The position numbers and the translations under genes are program-made. From the NCBI GenBank assembly GCA_903858195.1, contig CAIOHW010000104.1, forward strand, positions 1 to 17,151: DNA of 17,151 bases, read 5' to 3'. The notes under the pieces were generated by a model that searched no databases, was not told where the DNA came from, and saw only the letters and a list, made by a program, of their open reading frames with translations. Below are positions 8,318 to 15,226 of the stretch, one piece after another; within the stretch, counting starts at the first letter, position 1; each line of letters starts with the position of its first letter. The stretch comes from Oligoflexia bacterium (GTDB taxonomy: Bacteria > Bdellovibrionota > UBA1018).

Positions 8318-10339
8318 ATGAATACCTGGAGCATTTCGGACTCGCTCAAGCTCTACAATATCGAAAACTGGGGCGACCAATACTTCAGCATCAACCCCAG
8401 CGGCAACATGACGGTGCATCCGCGGCGTGGAGAAGGCCCGGGCATCGATCTCATGAGCGTGATCGACGAGGTCAAGTCGCAGGGGCTCGGCCTTCCTGTG
8501 CTGATCCGATTCCAGGATATCATTCGCCACCGCGTTGAGTCGCTCAACGAAGCGTTCCGCAAGTCGATTGCGGAGTGCGGCTACGCCGGCAAGTACACGG
8601 GCGTCTATCCCATCAAGGTCAACCAGATGCGCGAGGTGGTCGAAGAGATCATCGACGCAGGCAAGCAGTATGACTTCGGACTCGAGGCCGGCTCCAAAGC
8701 CGAGCTCACCGCGGTGATGGCCATGCAGCTGAGCCCCAATGCGCTCATCATCTGCAATGGGTACAAGGACTACCAGTTCATCAAAATTGCGCTCATGGGC
8801 CTCAAGCTCGGCAAGCGCGTGCTCATCGTGATCGAGAAGCTCACCGAGCTCTACCAAGTCATTGCCGTCGCTCGCGAGCTCGGTGTGACTCCGCAGATTG
8901 GAATCCGCGCCAAGCTCTACTCCCGTGGCAGCGGCAAGTGGGAGTCCAGCGGCGGTGAGTTCGCCAAGTTCGGCCTGACGACTCCTGAAATCCTGCACGC
9001 AGTGCAGGTGCTCCGTCGCGAGGGCATCCAGGACGGTTTCAAGCTCCTGCACTTTCACATCGGATCGCAGGTCACCAACATCCGAACCATCAAAGATGCG
9101 GTCAGGGAAGGCTCACGCATTTATTCGAAGCTGCGCAAGATGGGTGTGAATCTCGAGTACATCGACGTGGGCGGTGGTCTCGGTGTCGACTACGACGGTT
9201 CGCGCACGAGTTTTGACAGCTCCATCAACTATTCGCTGCAAGAATACGTGAGCGATGTCGTCTACTCGATCAAGGAGATCTGTGAGGCCGAAGAGGTTCC
9301 CGTGCCGAACATTGTCTCGGAGTCGGGACGCGCGCTCGTGGCACACCATTCAGTGCTCGTGGTCAATTGCTTCGGCAACACTGCGATCGGGTCGACCCAG
9401 GTCGCGCTCGAAGAAACGGCTGATGAGGCCGATGTCGTCAAGGAGATGCGCTATCTCTCGCAGAACCTGACGGCCAAGAACCTGCTCGAGCATTACCATG
9501 ACGCCGTCCAGCGCAAGGAAGAGGCGCTCAGCATGTTCAAGCTGGGCTTTCTCTCGCTTGAGGACAAGGCCAAGGTCGAGCAATTGTTCTGGCAGATCTG
9601 CAAGGTGATCCATCGCAACGCGCAGGGCGTGAAGTACGTGCCCGACGAGGTTGAGGCGCTTGGAAAGAATCTGGCGTACCAGTACCTGTGCAACTTCTCG
9701 CTCTTCCAGTCGATGCCCGATCATTGGGCGATCCAGCACCTGTTTCCGATCGTTCCGGTGCACCGCCATAACGAGGAGCCGTCCAACGACTCCACGCTGG
9801 TGGATATTACCTGTGACTCCGACGGTAAGGTCTGCAAGTTCATTGACCTGCGCGACATCAAGGAGACGCTGCCGCTTCATCCAATCAAGTCGGCCGATCC
9901 GTATTATCTGGGTTTCTTTCTGATGGGTGCCTACCAGGACATCATGGGAGACCTGCACAACCTCTTCGGGCGGGTCAATGAGGTCCACGTGTTCCTCGAT
10001 GAGACCGAGCCCGGCGGCTATTACATCGAAGAGGTGATCAAGGGTAACAACATCGCCGGCGTGCTTTCGTGGATCCAGTACTCGGGTACCGATCTCGAAA
10101 AGAAGGTCAAGGAGCAGATCGATGCGCGTGTTCGCGAGGGTGCGATCAAGCCCAAGGAGGGCGTGGATCTCCAGAACTTCTACGAGTCGGTCTTGAACGG
10201 CTACACCTATCTCGACTCCGAGAACCACTCGCGAATGCAGTCGGCCGTGGAAGAGATGATCCGTTCAGGGACGATCAGTTCGGTGGGGAATCTCGCGAAC
10301 CTCGGTAATCCATCGCAGTCGATTTCGTACTTCAATTGA
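8318..10339 (+). CDS. speA: Biosynthetic arginine decarboxylase
   Basis: 673 residues, close to the E. coli SpeA (658). A PLP enzyme of the alanine-racemase fold that turns arginine into agmatine, the first step of the ADC route to putrescine and spermidine. Visible marks are the PLP-binding lysine in GVYPIKVNQ (Lys100), FGLEAGSKAEL, IGIRAKLYSRGSGKWESSGGEFAKFGL, the LHFHIGSQ phosphate/PLP segment near 243-251, DVGGGLGVDYDGS, SESGRALVAHHSVLV, and the second active-site motif DITCDSDGK with Cys499. The N-terminus (SLKLYNIENWGDQYFSIN) is typical for SpeA. The gene follows rnpB after 93 nt and is followed after 18 nt by hppD. No speB or speE is in the window. The reaction is confidently assigned; pathway completion is inference. 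Confidence 0.97.
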   Translation: MNTWSISDSLKLYNIENWGDQYFSINPSGNMTVHPRRGEGPGIDLMSVIDEVKSQGLGLPVLIRFQDIIRHRVESLNEAFRKSIAECGYAGKYTGVYPIKVNQMREVVEEIIDAGKQYDFGLEAGSKAELTAVMAMQLSPNALIICNGYKDYQFIKIALMGLKLGKRVLIVIEKLTELYQVIAVARELGVTPQIGIRAKLYSRGSGKWESSGGEFAKFGLTTPEILHAVQVLRREGIQDGFKLLHFHIGSQVTNIRTIKDAVREGSRIYSKLRKMGVNLEYIDVGGGLGVDYDGSRTSFDSSINYSLQEYVSDVVYSIKEICEAEEVPVPNIVSESGRALVAHHSVLVVNCFGNTAIGSTQVALEETADEADVVKEMRYLSQNLTAKNLLEHYHDAVQRKEEALSMFKLGFLSLEDKAKVEQLFWQICKVIHRNAQGVKYVPDEVEALGKNLAYQYLCNFSLFQSMPDHWAIQHLFPIVPVHRHNEEPSNDSTLVDITCDSDGKVCKFIDLRDIKETLPLHPIKSADPYYLGFFLMGAYQDIMGDLHNLFGRVNEVHVFLDETEPGGYYIEEVIKGNNIAGVLSWIQYSGTDLEKKVKEQIDARVREGAIKPKEGVDLQNFYESVLNGYTYLDSENHSRMQSAVEEMIRSGTISSVGNLANLGNPSQSISYFN

Positions 10340-10357
10340 TGGGATGGGGGATCGCCC

Positions 10358-11446
10358 ATGAAGTTTCTCAACCAGGGTTTTGACCACGTTGAATTCGTAG
10401 TGGGTGACGTTTCCCAGCAGGGACGGCTCTACGAGCGCATGGGCTTCGAAAAGCTCGGCGAACGCAGGCTTGAGTCACAAGGCTCCCGCTCGGTGCTCTA
10501 CGGTCAGGGCTGGGTTCGCATCCTGCTCACCCAGCCCATCGAGGGTGCGAGCGCTGCAGCCTGGGAGACGAGCAACTCCATGAAATTCCTTCGGAGTCAG
10601 GCCGAGGGCGTGTGTGTGCTTGCGGTCGAAGTGGATGATGCTGCCGAAGCCTTCCGGGAGACCACTTCGCGCGGTGCCCGCCCGGCCATGGAGCCGCGCA
10701 GGTTTGAGTCGGAGCAGGGAACCGTAGTTCGCAGTGAAATCTGGAGCCCCGAGCAGGTACGGTACGCTTTCATTGAGCGCAGGGCGGCAGGCGGGGACTC
10801 TACTCCCGCTCTTTTTGACGAGGGTCTGGTCGCATCCCGCCTCAAGAGCCCTTCGCCGTTCGGGATCTTTCGGATCGATCACCTCACCAACAACGTTTCG
10901 ATCGGAGAAATGGCCAAATGGGTGGAGTGGTACAAGCAGGTGTTTGGCTTCAAAGTCACTCGCCACTTCGATATCCGCACCGGTCGAACGGGCCTGACTT
11001 CGGATGTCGTCCAGTCCGAGTGCGGCCGCATCATCGTTCCGATCAACGAGGCCACTGAGCCCGCAAGCCAGGTGCAGGAGTTTGTGAACCGCATGAAGGG
11101 TGCTGGCGTGCAGCACCTTGCCCTCGATACGACCGGGCTTCCTGCAACTTTGAAGCAGCTCCGTGCTCGGGATTTCAAGTTCCTGACGGTACCGCACACC
11201 TACTACGAGGCAGTGCCGACCCGTGTGAAGGGCGTGACCGAGGATCTGGGTGAGATGGAGCAACTCGGCATTCTGCTGGATGGCGAGGGTGAGGGTTATC
11301 TTCTGCAGATTTTTTCTGAGGAGATCCTTGGCCCATTCTTCTTCGAGTTCATTCAGCGCAAGGGCAACCAGGGCTTCGGCGAGGGTAATTTTCGAGCCCT
11401 CTTTGAAGCCATCGAACGCGACCAGATGAAGCGCGGTGTGCTGTAG
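10358..11446 (+). CDS. hppD: 4-hydroxyphenylpyruvate dioxygenase
   Basis: 362 residues, a usual bacterial HPPD length. An iron(II) enzyme that converts 4-hydroxyphenylpyruvate and O2 to homogentisate and CO2 in tyrosine catabolism. It shows the two-barrel VOC layout: N-terminal half beginning FDHVEFVVGDVSQQGRLYERMGF, C-terminal half beginning FRIDHLTNNVSIGEMAKWVEWY. The iron triad is in place: His175 (RIDHLTNN), His253 (GVQHLALDT) and Glu330 (FFFEFIQRKG). The C-terminal NQGFGEGNFRALFEAIERDQ helix that gates the active site is also complete. Start ATG 10358 follows a GATGGGGGA stretch 18 nt after speA. The next gene overlaps its stop by one base. Homogentisate dioxygenase and fumarylacetoacetase are not in the window, so the fate of homogentisate cannot be read here. 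Confidence 0.96.
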   Translation: MKFLNQGFDHVEFVVGDVSQQGRLYERMGFEKLGERRLESQGSRSVLYGQGWVRILLTQPIEGASAAAWETSNSMKFLRSQAEGVCVLAVEVDDAAEAFRETTSRGARPAMEPRRFESEQGTVVRSEIWSPEQVRYAFIERRAAGGDSTPALFDEGLVASRLKSPSPFGIFRIDHLTNNVSIGEMAKWVEWYKQVFGFKVTRHFDIRTGRTGLTSDVVQSECGRIIVPINEATEPASQVQEFVNRMKGAGVQHLALDTTGLPATLKQLRARDFKFLTVPHTYYEAVPTRVKGVTEDLGEMEQLGILLDGEGEGYLLQIFSEEILGPFFFEFIQRKGNQGFGEGNFRALFEAIERDQMKRGVL

Positions 11447-12183
11447 TGGGTGATCGCTGGGTGTTCCTGCGGGGCCTTGGCCGCAGGCAGGAGCATTGGG
11501 CGGGATTTCTCGAGCGCTTCCATGCTCGAATTCCTGGGGCCCAGATCGAGGCGCTTGACCTGGCAGGGAATGGAACCGAGCGGGATCGTCCTGCCTTCAC
11601 AAGCATCTCGCAGTTCACCGATGACATCCGGCTCCGCTCCAAGCTCCTCAGGGAGGGTCCGGTCCGGGTAGTGGCCATCTCGCTCGGTGGAATGGTTGCA
11701 GCCGACTGGGCCACTCGCTATCCGGGCGACCTGCTTTCGGTGCACCTGATCAATACAAGCGACCGGCGCCATTCGCCCTTCTGGCAGCGCCTCAGGCCAG
11801 GGACCTATCCGGTCTTGCTGAGGGCCTTTCTAGAGCGAAAGGACGCGCTCGAGCGTGAGCGCACCGTGCTCTCGATCGTATCGAATTCACCTGAAGAGCA
11901 GCGGAACCGCTGGGCTGAGCAGTTTGCCCGCCTGGAGGCCTGCAAGCCTGCCGAGTTCTTGAAGCAGATCGTGTCGGCTCTTCGATACGCTCCCCCCAGC
12001 CATCCGCCGCAGGTCCCAGTGACCCTGCTGAGCAGCAAAGGGGATCGTTTGGTGGACCCGGCCTGCTCCGCGAGGCTTGCTGGGGCATGGGGGGCGACTC
12101 TCGTCTCCCACCCGAGTGCAGGCCATGATCTGCCACTCGATGACCCTGAGTGGGTGATCGACAAAACCCTTTCGGGTTCATGA
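11446..12183 (+). CDS. Alpha/beta-fold hydrolase
   Basis: 245 residues from GTG 11446, which shares its first base with the hppD stop (TAGTG), so translation is coupled. No signal peptide, hence cytosolic. The catalytic triad of the alpha/beta hydrolase fold is visible: nucleophile Ser79 in VVAISLGGMVA (Ala in place of the first Gly of GxSxG), Asp200 in SKGDRLVDP, and His227 in SAGHDLPLDDP. The N-terminal FLRGLGRRQEHWAGF occupies the oxyanion-hole position but lacks the usual His-Gly. A lid-like helical insertion covers about residues 105-185. The substrate is unknown; candidates are small esters or lactones. Coupling to hppD suggests, but does not show, a role with tyrosine-derived aromatics. 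It is not one of the canonical homogentisate pathway enzymes. Confidence 0.88.
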   Translation: MGDRWVFLRGLGRRQEHWAGFLERFHARIPGAQIEALDLAGNGTERDRPAFTSISQFTDDIRLRSKLLREGPVRVVAISLGGMVAADWATRYPGDLLSVHLINTSDRRHSPFWQRLRPGTYPVLLRAFLERKDALERERTVLSIVSNSPEEQRNRWAEQFARLEACKPAEFLKQIVSALRYAPPSHPPQVPVTLLSSKGDRLVDPACSARLAGAWGATLVSHPSAGHDLPLDDPEWVIDKTLSGS

Positions 12184-12195
12184 CTTACGCGGATA

Positions 12196-12225
12196 TTGAC
12201 ACCCCCCAATTCCTGAGCATATGAG
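12196..12225 (+). promoter_or_regulatory. Candidate sigma-70 promoter of the exported-protein triplet
   Basis: A perfect -35 TTGACA (12196-12201) is followed 18 nt later by TATGAG (12220-12225), which matches four of six bases of TATAAT. It sits in the only real gap (73 nt) between the hydrolase gene and the first gene of the triplet, so a separate transcript for the triplet is plausible. Confidence 0.45.
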
Positions 12226-12256
12226 TCGGCCACTTCTCAAAAGGGGGGAAGCCTGA

Positions 12257-12853
12257 ATGAAGTGTTCGAGTCGAAGGTTCGTTGCATGGGCGATGGCAGC
12301 TTCCATTTTTATGGGCTCTTCGGTGATGACACCTAGGCGCTCCGAGGCAGGGATCGGCCTTCTCGTCGCAGCGTTGGGCGGAAATCCGATTGCAGCCGGG
12401 GCCTTTGTTCTGGCCTCGGTCGGGGCCGGTGCCGGCGCTGTCCATTTTTTCAGCAAGGGTTGGAACAACAAGGGCGGCAAAGCCTTGGTGAGCTACCTGA
12501 TCTCCGCGGCTGCGGCCCTGGGCGCCATCTACCTGCTCGATAGCCCGAGCGTTGAATCAGGCGAGTTCAAGAGCCTGTCCGAGGAGGACGCCCAGAGTGC
12601 GGGACTCACGCAACAGGAGCGGAACTCTTATGAAAAAGACCTGCCCCTGCTCAACTCACTCCGCGAAGAAGTGATCCTGCTCGCCAATCGTGAATTCAAG
12701 GACAGCAAGGCCGCTTCGGTCCGTGACCTGGAGCGCATTTCGGGGTTCATCCGAGTGCAGTGGCAGGAGTTGGCTGGCGATTCTCTGGCCCCCGAGACGG
12801 CTGCGGCGATTCGCAAGCTGGGAAGCCGCCTGTCCTCCGATGCCAAGAACTGA
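12257..12853 (+). CDS. Exported protein, first member of a tandem paralogous triplet
   Basis: 198 residues from ATG 12257, with GGGGGG (12243-12248) 8 nt upstream. No known family recognised. Residues 1-31 form a Sec-type signal peptide (basic start, hydrophobic core, cleavage after RRSEA). A Gly/Ala-rich hydrophobic stretch follows (about 32-62), then the basic/Asn loop FSKGWNNKGGK, a second hydrophobic segment (about 76-95, LVSYLISAAAALGAIYLL), and a soluble C-terminal domain of about 100 residues. That domain carries the family motif: LSEEDAQSAGLT, then YEKDLPLLNSLREEV (125-139), and a terminal helix with VQWQELAGDSL and AAIRKLGSRL. The same order of features recurs in the next two genes. 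Likely inner-membrane anchored with the C-terminal domain on one side; topology is not certain. Function unknown. Confidence 0.85.
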   Translation: MKCSSRRFVAWAMAASIFMGSSVMTPRRSEAGIGLLVAALGGNPIAAGAFVLASVGAGAGAVHFFSKGWNNKGGKALVSYLISAAAALGAIYLLDSPSVESGEFKSLSEEDAQSAGLTQQERNSYEKDLPLLNSLREEVILLANREFKDSKAASVRDLERISGFIRVQWQELAGDSLAPETAAAIRKLGSRLSSDAKN

Positions 12854-12867
12854 GCAAGGGGACGCAC

Positions 12868-13446
12868 ATGAAGAAGCGGTTAGTTGCCCTGATTTTGGCG
12901 GGCTCCGTCGGGCTTGCCTCGATTTCGGTTCCACGTAGGGCGGATGCCATCATAGCGGCCCTTCTGGCGAGCTTTGGTGGCTCGACTCTGGGGGGCGGGG
13001 TGGCCTTGCTTGCCGGCGCAGGCAGCTCTGCGGGAGCCGTGCTCTTTGCCAAGCGTGCTTGGGAGTCACGCCGGGGAAGGACTTTGATCTATACCCTGCT
13101 TGCGCTGGGCTGCGCGGTTGGGGCGTTTTACATGCTCGATGCGCCGGAACAGGCCTCTGGCGAGCTCCGCGCCTTGTCGCCTGATGAGGCGCGGGCGCTC
13201 GGGATGAGCCAGGCTGAGCACGCCGCGTACGAGGCCGAGCTTCCGCAGCTGAATGCAGTCCGCGAAGAGGTGATTCTCCGCGTGGCCCGCGAGTTTCCAG
13301 AGGGCTCGGTGAACTCCCTCCCGCGGTTTGAGGCCATGATGATCAGGCTCCATGAGGAGTGGAACCAGCTGGCGCCTGCCACCTTGGATCGTGCCGCCGT
13401 GTCTGCAGTCGCCAAGCTTTCCGAATCGGTGAGGAGCAAACTGTGA
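12868..13446 (+). CDS. Exported protein, second member of the triplet
   Basis: 192 residues from ATG 12868, with AAGGGG (12856-12861) 6 nt before it; the longer frame back to 12760 runs over the preceding gene and lacks a signal peptide at its start. The signal peptide covers 1-27 (MKKRLVALILAGSVGLAS, cleavage after RRADA). A Gly/Ala/Ser-rich hydrophobic stretch (about 28-60) follows, then AKRAWESRRGR and a second hydrophobic segment (about 72-90). The C-terminal domain has LSPDEARALGMS, YEAELPQLNAVREEV (121-135) and a closing EEWNQLAPATLD plus AVAKLSESV. It aligns along its whole length with the first and third genes but only at scattered positions, so the duplication is old. It starts 14 nt after the first gene and overlaps the third by 4 nt. 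Function unknown. Confidence 0.85.
   Translation: MKKRLVALILAGSVGLASISVPRRADAIIAALLASFGGSTLGGGVALLAGAGSSAGAVLFAKRAWESRRGRTLIYTLLALGCAVGAFYMLDAPEQASGELRALSPDEARALGMSQAEHAAYEAELPQLNAVREEVILRVAREFPEGSVNSLPRFEAMMIRLHEEWNQLAPATLDRAAVSAVAKLSESVRSKL
13431..13436 (+). promoter_or_regulatory. Shine-Dalgarno fixing the GTG start of the third triplet gene (GAGGAG)
   Basis: GAGGAG ends 6 nt before GTG 13443. The GTG overlaps the previous stop as GTGA and opens directly into a signal peptide, so it is preferred to any start further upstream in this frame. Confidence 0.7.
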
Positions 13447-14015
13447 AGACGAAAATCTCCAAGGCTCTTGTCGTGACGCTTCTGGGTGTGTCCCTGCTGT
13501 CGGCTCCCCGTTCTGCGAGGGCCGGGTTTGCGATTTTGAGTTTCGGATCGGGACAGCCGATCGGGACGCTCCTGATTTTTGCCGTCGGCGCGAGTTCAGC
13601 GGCGGCATCCCTCGAGTTTTTTCGGATCGGCATGCGAGAGACGGGTCTGAAGCGTGCTGGATCCTTTCTCCTCTCCGCGCTTGCGGGGATTTCAGGCTAC
13701 GTACTCTTGGACGCAAACGATCCAAGGACAGGTGGACTCGCCTCGCTCTCAGAGTCCGATGCAAGGGGCGCCGGCCTGACCACGGCTGAGTGGCGATCGT
13801 ACCAGAGCGATCTGCCTCTCCTGAATGCCCTTCGAGAAGAAGCCATTGTTCGGACCGCCAGGGCCGTCAAGGCACAGCCTGAGATGCGGGATGAGACTGC
13901 AGTCCTCATGCTTCGCGAGGAGTGGTACTCGCTTTCAGAAGGTGCGGTGGACCCGCTCAGCCTCGTTGCCGTCCGAAAGCTCTCCGACCGGGTGGTCGCG
14001 CGCGTGACTCGCTAG
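13443..14015 (+). CDS. Exported protein, third member of the triplet
   Basis: 190 residues from GTG 13443, overlapping the second gene by 4 nt. The signal peptide is 1-27 (KTKISKALVVTLLGVSLLS, cleavage after RSARA). A first hydrophobic stretch with small residues (about 28-58), a short charged loop (FFRIGMRETGLKR), and a second hydrophobic segment (about 72-89, AGSFLLSALAGISGYVLL) follow. The soluble part has LSESDARGAGLT, YQSDLPLLNALREEA (120-134), then REEWYSLSEGAVD and AVRKLSDRV at the end. The motif spacing is the same as in the two preceding genes. The stop is 8 nt from the stop of the convergent msrA. No hallmark of a lipoprotein (no lipobox Cys), enzyme or transporter is visible. Function unknown. 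Confidence 0.84.
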   Translation: MKTKISKALVVTLLGVSLLSAPRSARAGFAILSFGSGQPIGTLLIFAVGASSAAASLEFFRIGMRETGLKRAGSFLLSALAGISGYVLLDANDPRTGGLASLSESDARGAGLTTAEWRSYQSDLPLLNALREEAIVRTARAVKAQPEMRDETAVLMLREEWYSLSEGAVDPLSLVAVRKLSDRVVARVTR

Positions 14016-14023
14016 GATCGCGC

Positions 14024-14580
14024 TTAATCCCGGATCCAGTGGCAGGTGTAGCCGCCGGGATTCTTCACCAGATAGTCCTGGTGATAGTCCTCGGCCGGAT
14101 AGAACTTCGAAGCCTTCGCGATTTCGGTGACGATCGGCTTCTTCCACTTGCCCGACGAATCGACTGCCTTCTTGGCCTCTTCTGCCGTCTTCTTTTGTTC
14201 TTCTGACAGGTAGAAGATGGCCGAGCGGTACTGAGACCCGATGTCTTGCCCTGGCGATTCAGGGTCGTGGGGTCATGCATCTTGAAGAAGAGCTCAAGGA
14301 TGGCCCTAAATGTGGTCTTGGACGGATCAAACCGGATCTCGATTGCCTCGGCGTGCCCGGTCTTTCCAGTCTTCACTTCGGGATACTTGGGGTTTTCGGT
14401 AAAGCCCCCGGTGTAACCCACCTGGGTCTCTAGGACGCCCGGATGCTTGCGCAGGATGTCTTCCATCCCCCAGAAACAACCGCCTGCAAGCAGTGCGGTT
14501 TCAGTCTTTGCGGGTGACCCGGCTTCGGCAGAGCTCAACATGATTCCTCCGATCGCGAATAGTAAGGCGAGTCCCTTCAT
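14024..14580 (-). pseudogene. msrA: Periplasmic peptide methionine sulfoxide reductase MsrA, interrupted by a -1 frameshift
   Basis: Read from ATG 14580 on the minus strand. A signal peptide (MKGLALLFAIGGIMLSSAEA) is followed by the MsrA core with catalytic Cys35 in GGCFWGMED, then VGYTGGFTENPKYPEV, GHAEAIEIRFDP and HDPTTLNRQG. After codon 111 the frame is lost: one base is missing between 14246 and 14245 (AA-GACATC where AAC-GACATC is expected). In the next frame the protein continues perfectly (DIGSQYRSAIFY, FYPAEDYHQDY, GGYTCHWIRD) to TAA at 14026-14024. Corrected length would be 185 residues. MsrA reduces methionine-S-sulfoxide in proteins; this copy would act in the periplasm. As written the product ends as a 171-residue protein with an aberrant tail and no resolving Cys segment. 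It overlaps the HAD gene by 4 nt (ATGA). A sequencing or assembly error, or a recent inactivation, are both possible. Confidence 0.9.
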
Positions 14581-15221
14581 ACGAGCTCCAGAAGCTCGGA
14601 TGGGTGGATTGCCCAGTGATGGGGCTCATGGGGTGCGAGCCGCTCACGCGAAGCCACCCGGTCCCAGAGAGCGGCCACCGCCTGAGATCCGGCCGCACGG
14701 GCAGCCAGGATATCAACATGCGAATCGCCCACGTACACGATCTCATGCGGCGACATCCCCATGCGCTCCAGCGCAAGCTGGATTCCGAGCGGGGCGGGCT
14801 TCGGGCGCTCCACATGGTCGTTGGCAATGACCGTGACGAACTGCTCGAGAATGCCATGGTGCTTGAGGATCATCTCGGTCGTGTTCCAGCTCCGGCCTGT
14901 GACGATCGAAGTGGGGACCTCGCGCTGCCTCAGTGCTTGGAGCATTTCGGCAACCCCGTCATGCAGGGGTACCCGGTCCATGTTCTCATCAAGATACTTG
15001 CGGCAGGCGGCGTAGGCCTCCTCGGCACGCTCGCGTCCCACGATCCGCGCAAAGATCTCGCCTTCGCCCGGACCAAAGTGGCCCATGATTTCTTCCGGGG
15101 TATGGGGCCTCCCACCACAGAGAACGATGCCGTGGTTAAAGGCCTCGAAAGTGGTGGCAAGCGAGTCGACGAGGGTGCCGTCGAGGTCAAAAACGATGCC
15201 TTTGATGGGTTTGCGGGTCAT
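14577..15221 (-). CDS. gph: HAD-superfamily phosphatase, phosphoglycolate phosphatase-like
   Basis: 214 residues on the minus strand from ATG 15221. All four HAD motifs are present: I, FDLDGTLVDS with nucleophile Asp12 and Asp14; II, SIVTGRS (Thr108); III, ERPKPAP (Lys141); IV, VYVGDSHVDILAARAAG (Asp166, Asp170). A helical cap lies between motifs I and II (about 20-85), as in the Gph/PpaX subfamily. These enzymes remove phosphate from 2-phosphoglycolate or pyrophosphate in the cytosol; the exact substrate cannot be read from the sequence, so the symbol is tentative. GAGG on the minus strand (15235-15232) provides a Shine-Dalgarno that lies inside the beginning of the divergent pepP. msrA follows with a 4-nt overlap, so the two form one operon. 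Confidence 0.88.
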   Translation of the reverse strand: MTRKPIKGIVFDLDGTLVDSLATTFEAFNHGIVLCGGRPHTPEEIMGHFGPGEGEIFARIVGRERAEEAYAACRKYLDENMDRVPLHDGVAEMLQALRQREVPTSIVTGRSWNTTEMILKHHGILEQFVTVIANDHVERPKPAPLGIQLALERMGMSPHEIVYVGDSHVDILAARAAGSQAVAALWDRVASRERLAPHEPHHWAIHPSELLELV

Positions 15222-15226
15222 GCTAA

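Noticed and set aside
8246..10228. Long antisense frames of 270 and 292 codons opposite speA
   Set aside because: speA is unambiguous with all active-site motifs; the antisense products have no recognisable pattern and no Shine-Dalgarno was noted.
12165..12178. AACCC-TTTC-GGGTT hairpin at the end of the hydrolase gene as a terminator
   Set aside because: The stem is only 5 bp and no T-tract follows.
12760..12867. Longer start for the second triplet gene
   Set aside because: The extension overlaps the first gene and hides the signal peptide; ATG 12868 has a good Shine-Dalgarno and opens directly into it.
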